Below are positions 34,525 through 46,700 of a stretch of DNA of 64,000 bases, one piece after another. Under the pieces are notes generated by a model. That model was not told where the DNA came from. It worked only from the letters and a program-made list of their open reading frames with translations, and ran no database searches. The position numbers and the translations under genes were made by a program. Source of the DNA: an uncultured Microbulbifer sp. (GTDB taxonomy: Bacteria > Pseudomonadota > Gammaproteobacteria > Pseudomonadales > Cellvibrionaceae); assembly GCF_947498635.1 (NCBI RefSeq), contig NZ_CANMKV010000009.1, positions 1 through 64,000 on the forward strand, written 5' to 3'. Position 1 is the stretch's first letter. Each line of letters begins with the position of its first letter.

Positions 34525-34794
34525 TCATTTTGGCTTCACTAAATTGGATTTGCGGCGTTTGTTGGAATCCTCCTGCTACTTTTTCCTGCCCTCAGCTCCC
34601 CAGGGGTCTCTTGAGAACCACTTGGCAACCCCCAAAAAAGTTCCCTTATCTGAGCGGTATTTATGACCTGCTTCACGGCCACTTTTTCTTCCTCCAAGTA
34701 AAGTTCGCGCACCGGGTAAACCCTGTGCGGTGGCGGTGCCTTTGGGCCCTGTCAAGGATTTTGCAAACAAAAAAGCGGCGGCTGATAAGTGACG
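34525..34794 (+). promoter_or_regulatory. Leader of the giant DUF11 gene
   Basis: This non-coding stretch of about 270 bp lies between the hairpin above and the giant gene. It contains a second stem, CGCAC-C-GGG-TAAA-CCC-T-GTGCG (34708-34729), 66 bp before the start codon. The phrase CGCACCGGGTAAACC resembles the opening of GEMM-I c-di-GMP riboswitches, but the GACGCAAAGCC half is missing, so I do not call a riboswitch. No clear Shine-Dalgarno precedes the start. Confidence 0.35.
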
Positions 34795-37700
34795 ATGATG
34801 TCGGAAGTAATTGGACGGAAATCCTGGAGTAATGCACTTGTTGGTTTAGTGCTGCTGTGCATATGGGCTGTTTTATTTTCGTCGCAGGCCAGAGCGGATC
34901 ACAATTGCCCCTCGTCGCCTGACAATCCTAGTTTTTTCAATATTCTTGATCATAGTTACAGTAATAGCTGGTGTGAACTCTGTGGTGATGGCCAGGTTAC
35001 GATTGAAATTGATGTACCCGGTATCCGCAGTGGCTTTAATGGGACTCAGCATATTGAGAATATTGTAGTCACCGAAAATCTGGGGACTTCGCAACTGGAA
35101 TATATTCCCGGTTCCACCTGGGTGAGCTCTGGCGCTATTTTGAGCGAACCTACCATCAGCGGTACCACACTTCGTTGGGATCAAAATGATCTTTCCGCAC
35201 TTGCCGCGCGCAATGAAAATACGAGCTTGAGAATTACTTTCGGTGTGCGCAGTAGGGCTGATCGTGAAGAGGATCTGGTCAATAACAATCGCACTATCAA
35301 TGCAACGGCCTCTTTTGATTATTGTGGCGATTCAGCCATAGATACTGACAGCATGGAGCTGGCTATCCGTGAGCCGCTGCCTTCTATCGATAAGCGCGGG
35401 CGCAATATCGATGCGGGTCAGACCAATTACACCAATAATGTTTACGGCAATATCAATGACGATGTGATCTGGCGTATCGCTATTTCGAATGGTGGTGCTG
35501 CAGATATGCAGGATGTGCGCTTCGATGATTTGATGACCAATCCGAATATGGACATCAATTATGCTTGCTCAAGTCAAACTGCGGCATTATCTATTGCCAA
35601 TAATAATGGGAATAATCCCGGTGCTACTGGCTGTGTTTCTGCCAGTAATAATATTAATAATTTTGAGCTTAACGGCAGCTTCTCTGGCGGTTCTGGGCGA
35701 ACCGATATCCCGGCGAACTCAACCCTGAATATCTATTTGGTGGGTAAAGTAAATACCTCCTGTAGCGATGGCACTAATACAGTGTCTGATGTGCAGTGGG
35801 GTTGTGAAATTGATGATGATACTGGTGTGGGGGGGATTTCCTCCCCGGCTGTGGGATCTGGACCAGGGTCTGATACCGAAGCGATGTATGCGCGAGTTAA
35901 TGATGTTTTAGATATCACCCAGGTTATTACCGGCACCAACTTGAGCCAACCTCTGGGTTCCGCCGGCTTTGTAACCATTACTATCAATAACCAGACCCGT
36001 GGATCGGTCAAGGATATCCAGTTCGTCAGCGACTTACCGGATGAGTATGTGGTCGATACCACTTATTTGCCGCAAATTACCCGCGAGCGCCGCGGCATTG
36101 ACGGTCATGGAGCGAATTACAGCGCTACATATCCAGGTAAAGTAGATACTCTACAGTGGCGTGTCGACAGGAATAATCAATGGGAGGAAACGAAGTGGGA
36201 TCCCGATTCCCTTCTGACCAACAAGCCGGAGTTTCGGCTATTGAGTAGCACTGTACATCCGAATTATCCGGATCAGCAGCATATGATGCGTCAGGGAGAT
36301 GAAATACAAATTCGTTTTCGAATTGTTACTACGGAACCCAGCTTTTTCGACAAGGCGGCTGATCTTGATGTGGAGGAGGAGTCGGCAGGCAATGGCAAAG
36401 ACCCAAATAGCAATATTCGCCTTACTGACAATGTATTAACCATTGACTATGAGGATTTCTGCCCCAGCACTAATCCGCCTACACAGGTTGAAAACCAGTC
36501 GGTAACACCGGATCCAGAAGACCTGGATATCAGTACCGTTCACCCCCTGTATATTGTGCGGGATGTGGGTAGCTCCGCGTTGACCGTAGATGTGACCAAT
36601 AATGGTGGTCATGATGCGGATAATTACGATGTGTATGTCACCTTTGGTGAAGCCATGCGTGTACTGTCCAATGACCGGGCATGTACACTTGTCGGTAAAC
36701 CCAATCCCGGCACAGTGCCGAAACACCCTCTGTGGAATCAGCCGGATTTTCTGCCGGCTTCGGGCATGGTTTACCGTTGCTCCAACCTGGATGGCGTGAT
36801 TGAGCCCAGCAAGACGGAGCGGATTGTCTTCCAAGTGGAGAAAAACCACTCAGCCACTGACGACGATCTTACTTTCCGTGCCGATGTAGTGGGGGAAATT
36901 ACCCTATCTGATGGCACCCCTCTGGGTACCCCCGATCCAGTAGAGCTGACTGAAACAACACCCAAGGAGCAGCTTGCTAATAACTACACCCTCGACGGTA
37001 TGCGTGCGCGGGTGATGGGCTTTAACCTGGTGAAGGAGCGCTCGGATGAATGTAACGAACTCACGGCAGAAGCAGGGTTTCCCAATAGTAGCGTTCTGAT
37101 CGGTGAAGAGTGTCGATTCGAAATCCAGGCCGGTGGCTGGTTTGGTTTTGACACACCCGGATTCACCCTGATCGAAGTGCGTGATATCGATATGCACGAT
37201 GATCTGCCGGATGGCCAGGGTTATATTGCCGACGCGTCACTGAATTGTGCGGATGTTACTTTGCCGCACCCAATCTCCCAGGCGAACTGTGTTGTTATTC
37301 CCAGCGGCGATATTGTGGAAAGCGGGGGGCTGAATATTCCCCTGAGTGAGACCGATTTCCTCTGGGAGGTTACCTCTAAAATAACCTTGCGCAACCGTTG
37401 GTTTCTTGCAGACATGACCACGCGATTGCTGAATGACCCGGTGGATACCGAGAACACAGATCCCAACCAGCATGCGAACATTAGTACCGACTATGCGCGT
37501 GCACAATTTACCGCGGTATTCGATACCGAAACGATTGTGGTGGACAACTATAATACCAGCGGTATTCTGACCAATATTGATGGCGTACCGACCACCGTGC
37601 CGGGTTTCCCGGATATTACTGAGTGGTCAGAGTCCGTCACGGTTTCCGAACCCCATATCGAAATCGATAAAAAAGTTTGTAACGAAAGCTTGTATGGCCT

Positions 37701-40700
37701 CGGTGCCAGCTGTACCAACTTTGTGGACTTCACCAACGAAGGCCACCGTGACCAAACCTATATTTTCCGCCTGACTCTGACGAATCGTGCTTCCGATAGC
37801 GGTGTAAACCGGGCACCAGCCTACGATCTAGTGGTAACCGATACCCTCGATCCCACTGGACAAATGTGTGTACAGGCTCTGGACAGCGATAGCCTGGATA
37901 ATGATGGTGATGGTTCCTCTGAGACCAATAGCGGCGATGACGGTCTAGTGGGTACCACTACTGGTGCAAATAACTATTCCGAGGCGAGCCATTGTAGCGA
38001 TGGCGGTACGCCAGCCATTATTACTTTTTCCTACGAGCATTCCACAGCACTGGAGCGAATTAATCCCGGTGATTCGGTCACGCTTTATTATCGGGTTAAG
38101 CCGCATCGTTCCGTAGCGCCGTTGCAAACATTCCTTAATACCTTTTATGCCCGCTACGACAGCCTGGAAGGGGATTTCGGGCACCAGACTGCCACGCAAA
38201 TCGATAGTGATGCGGATAATGATGGAATCGGCGATGGCAAACCCGATTCAGGCCGCGCGCGTCATTATAAAACGGCCGATGCCGAAGCGCGTATGCAGAT
38301 TATTGAAGTAAAAGCGGAACCGAAGCAGGCCCTAGAGTTTTCTAATGGTACTGCCAGTGGCACTAATGCTGATACCGCGGTTGTGGGTGAAGAAATTCGC
38401 TATCAGTTAACGGCGAAAATACCGGCGGCTAAATTGCGCAATTTTGTGATTCGCGATGAACTGCCGGCGGGTATGCGCTGTATTGAGGGGCAAACCGTCA
38501 ACCTCAACGCATCGCCCTATGATGCGGCCGGTTTTATTCCCGGTGGTACATTTAGTGCGACCTGTACCAGCACCGGTACCGCGGATTATGTGGAATGGGA
38601 TTTTGGTGATCAGGAACTCACCACGGTAACCGGCAGTCTGTTTGATTTCCCAGTGGAATTTATTGCGCGAATTGAAAACAGCGGCAATACCGACGATGGC
38701 GATCTACTGGGTAATGGTGGTGGCTATACCTCCGCCCAGGTGAGTTATGTGGATGAGGCTGGTGGAAACATCGTAGTGCCTTTCGACTCCCATGAAATTA
38801 CCGTGCTGGAGCCGAAGATACAGCTCAGCAAATCCTTCGCCGTAACCCATAGCGATGCGGACGATATTCTCACGGTAACTGTTACCGCGGAAAATACCGG
38901 CACTGCGGCGGCTTATAACCTGCAGGTGCTGGATGACCTGACCGGTACCAAGTTGGTTTACGTGCGCAATGTCGGTGGTAATGATCCGCCGCAAAATGTC
39001 GATGTCACTTCTGTGGGTGCCAATGCACCGATTTTTAGCTGGAATCGCAACAATGCGGATTACACGATTGCCGTGGGCGATACCAAGACGTTTACCTTTG
39101 ATGTACGCGTAGAGCCGGGCGTAGAGCCCCATGAAATTCTGGATAACACTATCCAGGCTCGCTGGCAGTCCCTGCCGGGTAAAGATGTTGCACTCAACAG
39201 CAGCAATACCATTGGCAACGATGGTGCCGCCGACGGTATGCGTATCGGCGTATTGCCCAATGGCGGCGACGCAATCAACGATTACGAAACCAATGCCAGC
39301 GCCCAGACAGAGGTGTTGCCGCTGCAATTTAATAAAACCGATTTGCAGCCGGCTGTGGTGAATACCATTGGCGCCCACAAGAAATTCCAGTTGGAAATTC
39401 GTCTGCCGGAAGGTATCAGCCAGAATGTAGTGGTAACCGACCAACTGGGCAGTCCCGAAGGCTATGTGCTTAGCCACAATAGTGACTACGATATCACCTA
39501 CGATTTTGTCGGTATTGAAACGATTAATGGCAGTGCGCCCAGTGAAGCGTCGTTTAAAAGCTTCCCCGCCGATAATACTGCCGGCAATGCCAGCTGGGAT
39601 ATCGGCAGCGTGGATACCGCCAGTGAAAATGACAGCGCCGGCGGTACTCTGGAACCGCGGATTCGAATTACCTATTTCGCCCGTATTGCCAATGACCTAG
39701 CCACCAATGACGGTGATTCCCGTCGTAACAGTGCAGGGGTGGCGTACAGCAATGGTGAAACCGGAGCGGCAGAAAACCTCAATGACAACACCGCAGCGGT
39801 TACGGTCGTGGAACCGCTGCTGACGGTAAGTAAGGCCGTCAGCAATGCAACCAACCCCGGCAATCTGCCTGTGGGTGGCGACGTGTTGGAATACGAAATT
39901 ACCGTGGCCCACGATCGGGCCTCCAGTGCCGCCGCGTTTGATTTGAACCTGGTTGATACACTGCCGCCGGAGCTGCAGTTGGATACCGGCTTTACTCCAA
40001 CCGCACAAATTAACGGTGCTGGGGTACCGGGCTTTGTCGCCACACCGGCGGCAGCGCCCAACGGTCCGCTGGTATGGGGCCGCGATAACGGTGATAACAG
40101 CCTGGATCTGCAACTGGGTGAAACCCTGGTAATCACCTATCGCACCCAGGTAAATGGGGTCTTCGGTTCCCCCATCAGCAACAGCGTGATGCTGGATTGG
40201 ACCTCCCTCGACAACAGCAGCATTAATGATCGGGCCTACGAGCGCGATGGCGCCGGTTGTCCGGCGACTTCGGCACCAGATGATTACTGTGTGGGCCCTG
40301 CCAACGCCAGTATCGATACGGTGGATAACACCAACCTGAGTAAAACGGTGATCGCGGATTCCGATACCGCCACGCCGGTGGGCACACTGCGTGTAGGTGA
40401 TACGGTCACCTATCAATTGACGCTAAACCTGCAGGCGGGCACCACGCCCGCAGTGGCGGTTACCGATACGCTGCCGAGCGGCTTGGCGTTCGACTCTATT
40501 GTCAGCGTGAATGGCGATACCGCTGCGCCCTACGATGATAACCTCAACGATTATTCTTACTCGGCGATTGCGATACCGGCGGCGGGAGACACCGGCACGG
40601 TGACTTGGAATCTGGGGGATATCCGCAGTAATTTCGGCAATCTCAATCACTTTGTCATCGAGTACACGGCCAAGGTTGTTGCTGGAGCGGGTATTGCCGC

Positions 40701-43700
40701 ACCCACCGCAACCCTGACCAATACCGCTGAACTCAATTACACCGGTGCTGCCAGTACACTGCAGGACAGCGCCAGCATTACCGTGTTGCAGCCGGTAATT
40801 GACAGCCTCCAGAAAAGTGATGCTACCTGGCCCAGCTCCCATATGAATGTGGACCCGGCCAATGACGTTATGCAGTTTACCCTGCACGCCTGCAACTCCG
40901 GTTTGGCCCCAGCCTACGATCTGTCTCTGACCGATGCTTTGGCTACCCAGATGGATGAGGGCTCCATCGCCAATTTGCGGGTTTCCCTGGATGGGACAGC
41001 GCTGATCCAGGGCACCGACTACGGTTATACCGCGCCGGCCAATCGCGGTGACGCTATGCAGTTTGTTTTGCAGGTGCCGATCGAAGCGGGCGCCTGTTTG
41101 GATATTCATTACGATATTGGTTTTTACACAGATATCGGCGGCGGTGAAAACTGGGTCAACACCTTTACGCTCAATGAATTTTGGTCGCTTCCGGCAAAAA
41201 GCGCCGAGCAGTACGCGGCGGTTCCCCTGCCTACGCCTTATCCGATGGGCACCGTTGCCACTGCGGTCACTCCGCCACAGAAAACCTTGCAGACGGCACA
41301 AACGGCCGCCGTAGGCGAAGAAGTGGTCTATCGCATCCAAGTACCTGGCAGTGCGACCACTGCGGCAATTCACGATGTAGCCATCACTGATGTGCTGGAC
41401 CCCAGCCTGACATTGGTGCAGTTACAGGAAATTAACGGTCGCGTATTTACCGATAACACCAGTAATAACAATATCGCCCTGAGCTTGGATATGATTCCGG
41501 CCGGCGACGTCGCCATTTTTGAAGTGCGTGCGCGGGTGGCGAATAATGCCACCGCTCAAGCGGGCCATAACTTCGACAATGAAGCGAGTTATACCTATGC
41601 CGCAACCAAAGGTGGAGCTGCACAGGCCGGCGGTGTCGGTAGCGCAGCAACCCTGACCATTGTCGAGCCGGAGTTGTCCGCGACCAATACGGTGGCCAAC
41701 CAAACCAACCCCGGAAACGATCCGGATGCGGGGGATATTCTGCGCTTTACGCTGGATCTCGCCGCTGCGGGCAACCCGCAGAATTCCGCGGCTTTCGATT
41801 TGGCTATCAGTGAGCAACTCTCTCTCGGTCTGCAATTTGTGCCCGGCAGCGTGACTGTTGCCGGTGCCGCCCAAGCCGATCCGGCGGTGACTGGCGACGG
41901 GATCAATACCGCGCAGACCCTGGTCTGGGATCGAGTCAATAGCGACCTGGATATCGCTGCCGGTAACAACAGCCTGCTGGTCTTTGATGCCGTGGTTCTG
42001 GACGAGGTGTTGGCCGCGGCCACGCTATCCGCCGATGCCCGTATCGAGTGGACCAGCCTAGATGAAGACAACAGCAGTCCTCACGAGCGCAACGGTGCTG
42101 ATGGTGTCGGTGGTTTAAATGATTATGTGCTGGAAAATATCGCTGCACAGTTGAATGCTGCCAATGACAGTACCCTGAGCAAAACCCGTGTCGACGACAG
42201 TTACGGCAGTGGGGATGCGCAGTTGCGTGTCGGTGATTTGGTGGAATACGAGCTGCGTTTATCGCTCCCCGAAGGGACAGCCCCGAATGCACAGTTCGTC
42301 GATACCCTGCCGCAGGGCATGGTATTCGCGGGCACTCTGTCGATGAATGGCGATACCAGCGCACCTTTCGCAGCTTCAGCGCCCTTTGTACACAGCGATG
42401 TCGCCGAGCCGGTTCAGGCAGGTGATCCCGCCGTGGGCCCGACCACGCTCAGCTGGAATATCGCCAGCCTGCTCAATACGGGAGACAACAATGCGGCTAA
42501 CGATGAATTTGTACTGCGCTACCGCGCGCGGGTCTTAAACCGCGATGTACACCCCTGGCCGGCCAATAATACGGCGCTGACGAACGCTGTGGCTTTTAGT
42601 TTCGATGCCGCTACGGGTGTTGAAACGCGCAATGACAATGAAACCCTGGACCTGTTACAGCCGGATCTCGCGGTCGCGATTACGGCTAATCCCGTCGGCG
42701 GTACCACCTTGTCTGCCGGGGATCTTGTCGATTACACCATTACCATTACGAACAATGGCTCAGCGCCGGCCTACGATTCGGTCTTGAAAGATTTGATTCC
42801 CCTCGGCCTGCGCCAGGGCGGTGTCAGCGTACAGTCCATTAGTGTGAACGGTGCCGCGGTCGCTGCACCAGGGCTGACTTTCGATAGTGGCACCGGCGCG
42901 GCGGTTTGGGATTTCTCTGCCGGCTCGGGTTATGCCATTAATCCCGGCCAAACTCTGCAGATGGTGTACCGCGTACAGGCGGACGCCAATCTGGGGGCGG
43001 GTCTCAATCTGCAAAATGCCGCCTATATCGAAACCTATTACTCCCTGGATAACGATAATTTGCCATCTATGGGCGCGACTGCGGTTAGCGTGGATATGCG
43101 TGAGGACTATGGCCCCACGGCGCCAGTGGGTGTGCGGTTCAATACCCCCAACGCCGCTCCGCTGTTGATTGAAAATGCTCAGACAACGGCCTCCATTGGC
43201 GAGCCGTTTAATTACCGCATCACCATCCCAGAAACGCCACAGCCAGCGGCTTTGCACGATGTCAGTGTGCTGCTCGATCTGAGTGCTTCGGCGGCGGAGC
43301 TGGAATTTATCCGCGCGGATAAAGTGTCCGGGAAAAATGCGTTTACTCCGCAAAATACAGGCTCTGCGACGGCATTAGTTATTGCCGATAGCTCTAACGG
43401 TATTGATGTACCGGCGGGTGAGCAGGTGGTGATTGATGTCACCCTGCGTCTGCGCGACAGCAACCCGCCCAATGTGGATGGCCTGACGTTTAGTAACAGC
43501 GCCAGTTACAGCTACAACTACGACAATGACAACCCGGCCCAGGGGCAGGGTGCCGGTGCCGGGAATACCACTCTGGATATGCAGGTGGTGGAACCCACGG
43601 CAATCACTCTGAGCAAAACCGGTCCCGCCAGTGTGCAGTCTGGTTTGCCCGGTACCTTCACCTTGGATTTACACAATATTGGTACGGGTCCGGCCTGGGA

Positions 43701-46700
43701 TATTACGGTGACCGATATTCTGCCGGACAATAATCCCGGTGGTATGTGTGAAACGCCACCCAATAATTTCGCCGCGCAAATTATTGATGGGGCGGGTACC
43801 GCGGTGGCCACGCTGACCGAAGGCACCGACTTTAATGCGACCTTTGATGGGACCAACTGTACCCTCAGCCTGACCTCTATGGGTGCTGGGGCAATGCTGG
43901 CTGCGGACCATCACCTACGGCTGAGCTACGATGCCACTTTGGATGCGGATACCCGCGATGGTGACACGCTCACTAATATCGCTGGGGTAGAGCTCTGGCA
44001 CAGCTGGGATAGCAGTGCACCGCAAGCGCGCCAGTACACACGCCCGGCGCCCACCGATGGCACTCCGGCCGTGCTGGATCACGAGGATGTGTTCAGTGTA
44101 AATGCCTCCGTGCCCAAGGTAACTTTCTACAAAACCGTGGAAAATATAAGCCGTGGACAGAACCCGGCCACTGCGGCCAGCCCGGCAGAAGTGCTGCGCT
44201 ACACCCTCACGCTGAAAAATATCAGTGGTGTGGATGTCAGCGGTATAGAAATTACTGATGATCTGGGTCGCCTCAACAACTTGCCGCTGTTCCAATCGGG
44301 CTCACTGCAATTGGTGACGGCGCCGGCGGGCAGTGACAGCAGTGGCACCAATGCCTCGGCCGGCACACACGGCAGTGGCCTGCTGCAGGTGAAGAATCTG
44401 GATCTGGCCGCCAATGGCAATGCTGGTGACGCGATACAGCTGGTGTACGAAGTCACTCTGGCCGAGGTGATCGATAGCGGCACGGCGGTGCTAAACCAGG
44501 CCCAGGCGCAACTGCCGGGGCAGCTCTTGCAGGATAGTGACGATCCCAATATCAACGGTGTTGATGATGCCGATGTGAGTGGCGATGAAGATCCCACCCA
44601 GATTGTGATCGAATCTGAGCCTGTACTGTTGGTACAGAAAACCTCTGCCGATAGAACCGGTGATGCCGACCTGCTGATGGCTGGGGACATCCTGCGCTAC
44701 ACCCTGCGGGTGGAAAATACCGGTAACGAAAACATGGTTAACGCAACCCTGCGTGACCAGCTGCCGGCCAACACCACTTATGTAGCCGGCTCTACCACCT
44801 TGAATGGTACAGCTATTGCCGATGTGGCTGGTGCTTCGCCCCTGGCCGCCGGTATGGAGATTAATACCGCCGGTGAAGCCGCTGGTTTTGTCGGTGCCGG
44901 CGCCGCAGCCCTCGAAGTCACGTTTGACGTGACCATCAATAACGTCAAAGACGGCACGGTGATTTCCAACCAGGGCTTCGTCAATGCCGATGGTGCCGGT
45001 AGCGGTCCCGCCGCAGAGGCACCTTCGGATGATCCGGCAACCCCGGCCGCCAACGATCCCACGATCGATATCGTCGGCGATGTGCCGCTATTGAACGCGC
45101 ACAAAACCGTGGCGATCGCCGTGGACAACACCTCGGCCGGGCTGGTCGATCCCGGTGATGTGTTGCGTTACACCATTGCTATCAGCAACGCGGGCGGTGT
45201 CGATGCTCTGCAGGTAGCACTGACCGATCAGGTGCCGGCGAACACCACTTATGTGGCTGGCAGTACCAAGTTGAACGGTATTGTGTTGACAGACCTCGCC
45301 GATGGCAGCTCACCGCTATCCGCTGGTCTGGCAGTTTCCTCCAGTGACCTGACGCCACCCCTGCCTGCAGCGAATAAAGGGGTGATTACCACTGGGCGCA
45401 CCGCTACCGTGACTTTCGATGTACAGGTGGATGCCGGTACAGCGCGCGGTACCGTAATCAGCAACCAGGGCAGCGTTGCCGCAGAAGATTTACCGCTGAC
45501 CCTAACCGATGCCGATGGCAACCCGACCAATGGTACTCAGCCCACCCAGGTGGTTGTTGGGGATGCACAGTTGCTGTCGATCGTGAAGGAAGTCGCGGTC
45601 GTCGGTGGCGGTGCCGCCGAGGCCGGCACACAGCTGGAGTATCTGGTCACCGTGGAAAACATCGGTGCGGTACCCGCATCCGATGTCCTTATCATCGATG
45701 ACCTGGCCACTGCCGGCACGGCCCTCCGCTATGTGGACAGCTCCGCTCTGCTCAATGGCCGCCCCCAGGGCGTTGCCGTTAACGGCACTGAACTCAAAGC
45801 GGCGTATTCTGACCAATATGGCGATTTAGCACCGGGAGCCGCCGTCACTCTGCGCTTCCACGCCACGCTCAACAAAGATCTGGCCATCGGCCACACAGTG
45901 GTGAACACCGCCGAAGTACAGTGGGGTACACCTTTCTCCAGTGAGAAAGCCAGTGTTGCCATCGATGTGGGGGGCACGCCGGGTATCGCCAATTTGGCGG
46001 GTTACCTGTGGCACGATGTGAATTTCAATAATCGGGCGGATACGGACGAACGCCTGTTGTTGAACTGGGCCGTGGATCTGTATTTCAACGATGCGCTGCT
46101 GGAAACCATTCAAACCGATGAAAAAGGTTACTTCCAGTTCCAGGGGCTTATGCCCAATGGTACCGGCGGTTCCAGTTATGAGATGCGCTACACCGCACCG
46201 GACGCCACGGAAACCAGCGCTTCTTTGGGTAACCCGGTTTCCGACTTCAGCAATGGTCCGCAGCGTATCCGCGAGATCTTTGTGGGCTCTGGAGCCAATC
46301 CGCAGAACCTCAATCTGCCGCTTACCCCCAACGGCGTAGTGTATAACTCGGTACTGCGTGAAGCCATGAGCGGCGCCGCTCTGACGATGCTGCGAGCCAG
46401 CTCTGGTCAGGAATTGCCAGCTCGCTGTTTTGATGACGAAAAACAGCAAGGCCAGGTGACCCGTGCCGGCGGCTACTACAAGTTCGATATCAATTTCGAT
46501 GATGCGGCTTGTCCGGCCAACGCCGATTACCTGATTCAGGTGGAAATCGCCGATGACAATTTTGTCGGCGGGGAATCTCTGATTATTCCGGCACAGACCA
46601 ATAAAGAAACGGCAGGTTTCGATGTGGGCGCCTGTTTGGGTAGTAATGCCGACATGGTGCCGGGCACCGCGCAGCACTGTGAAGTGCAGCAGTCCCCCTG

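Noticed and set aside
34700-34745. Possible c-di-GMP-I (GEMM) riboswitch before the giant gene
   Set aside because: Only the opening CGCACCGGGTAAACC resembles the aptamer. The second conserved strand (GACGCAAAGCC) and the tetraloop-receptor elements are missing, and the bases form a simple hairpin instead.
38704-41373. Several long minus-strand frames within the giant DUF11 gene
   Set aside because: They mirror the regular codon pattern of the DUF11 repeats and carry no recognisable protein features.
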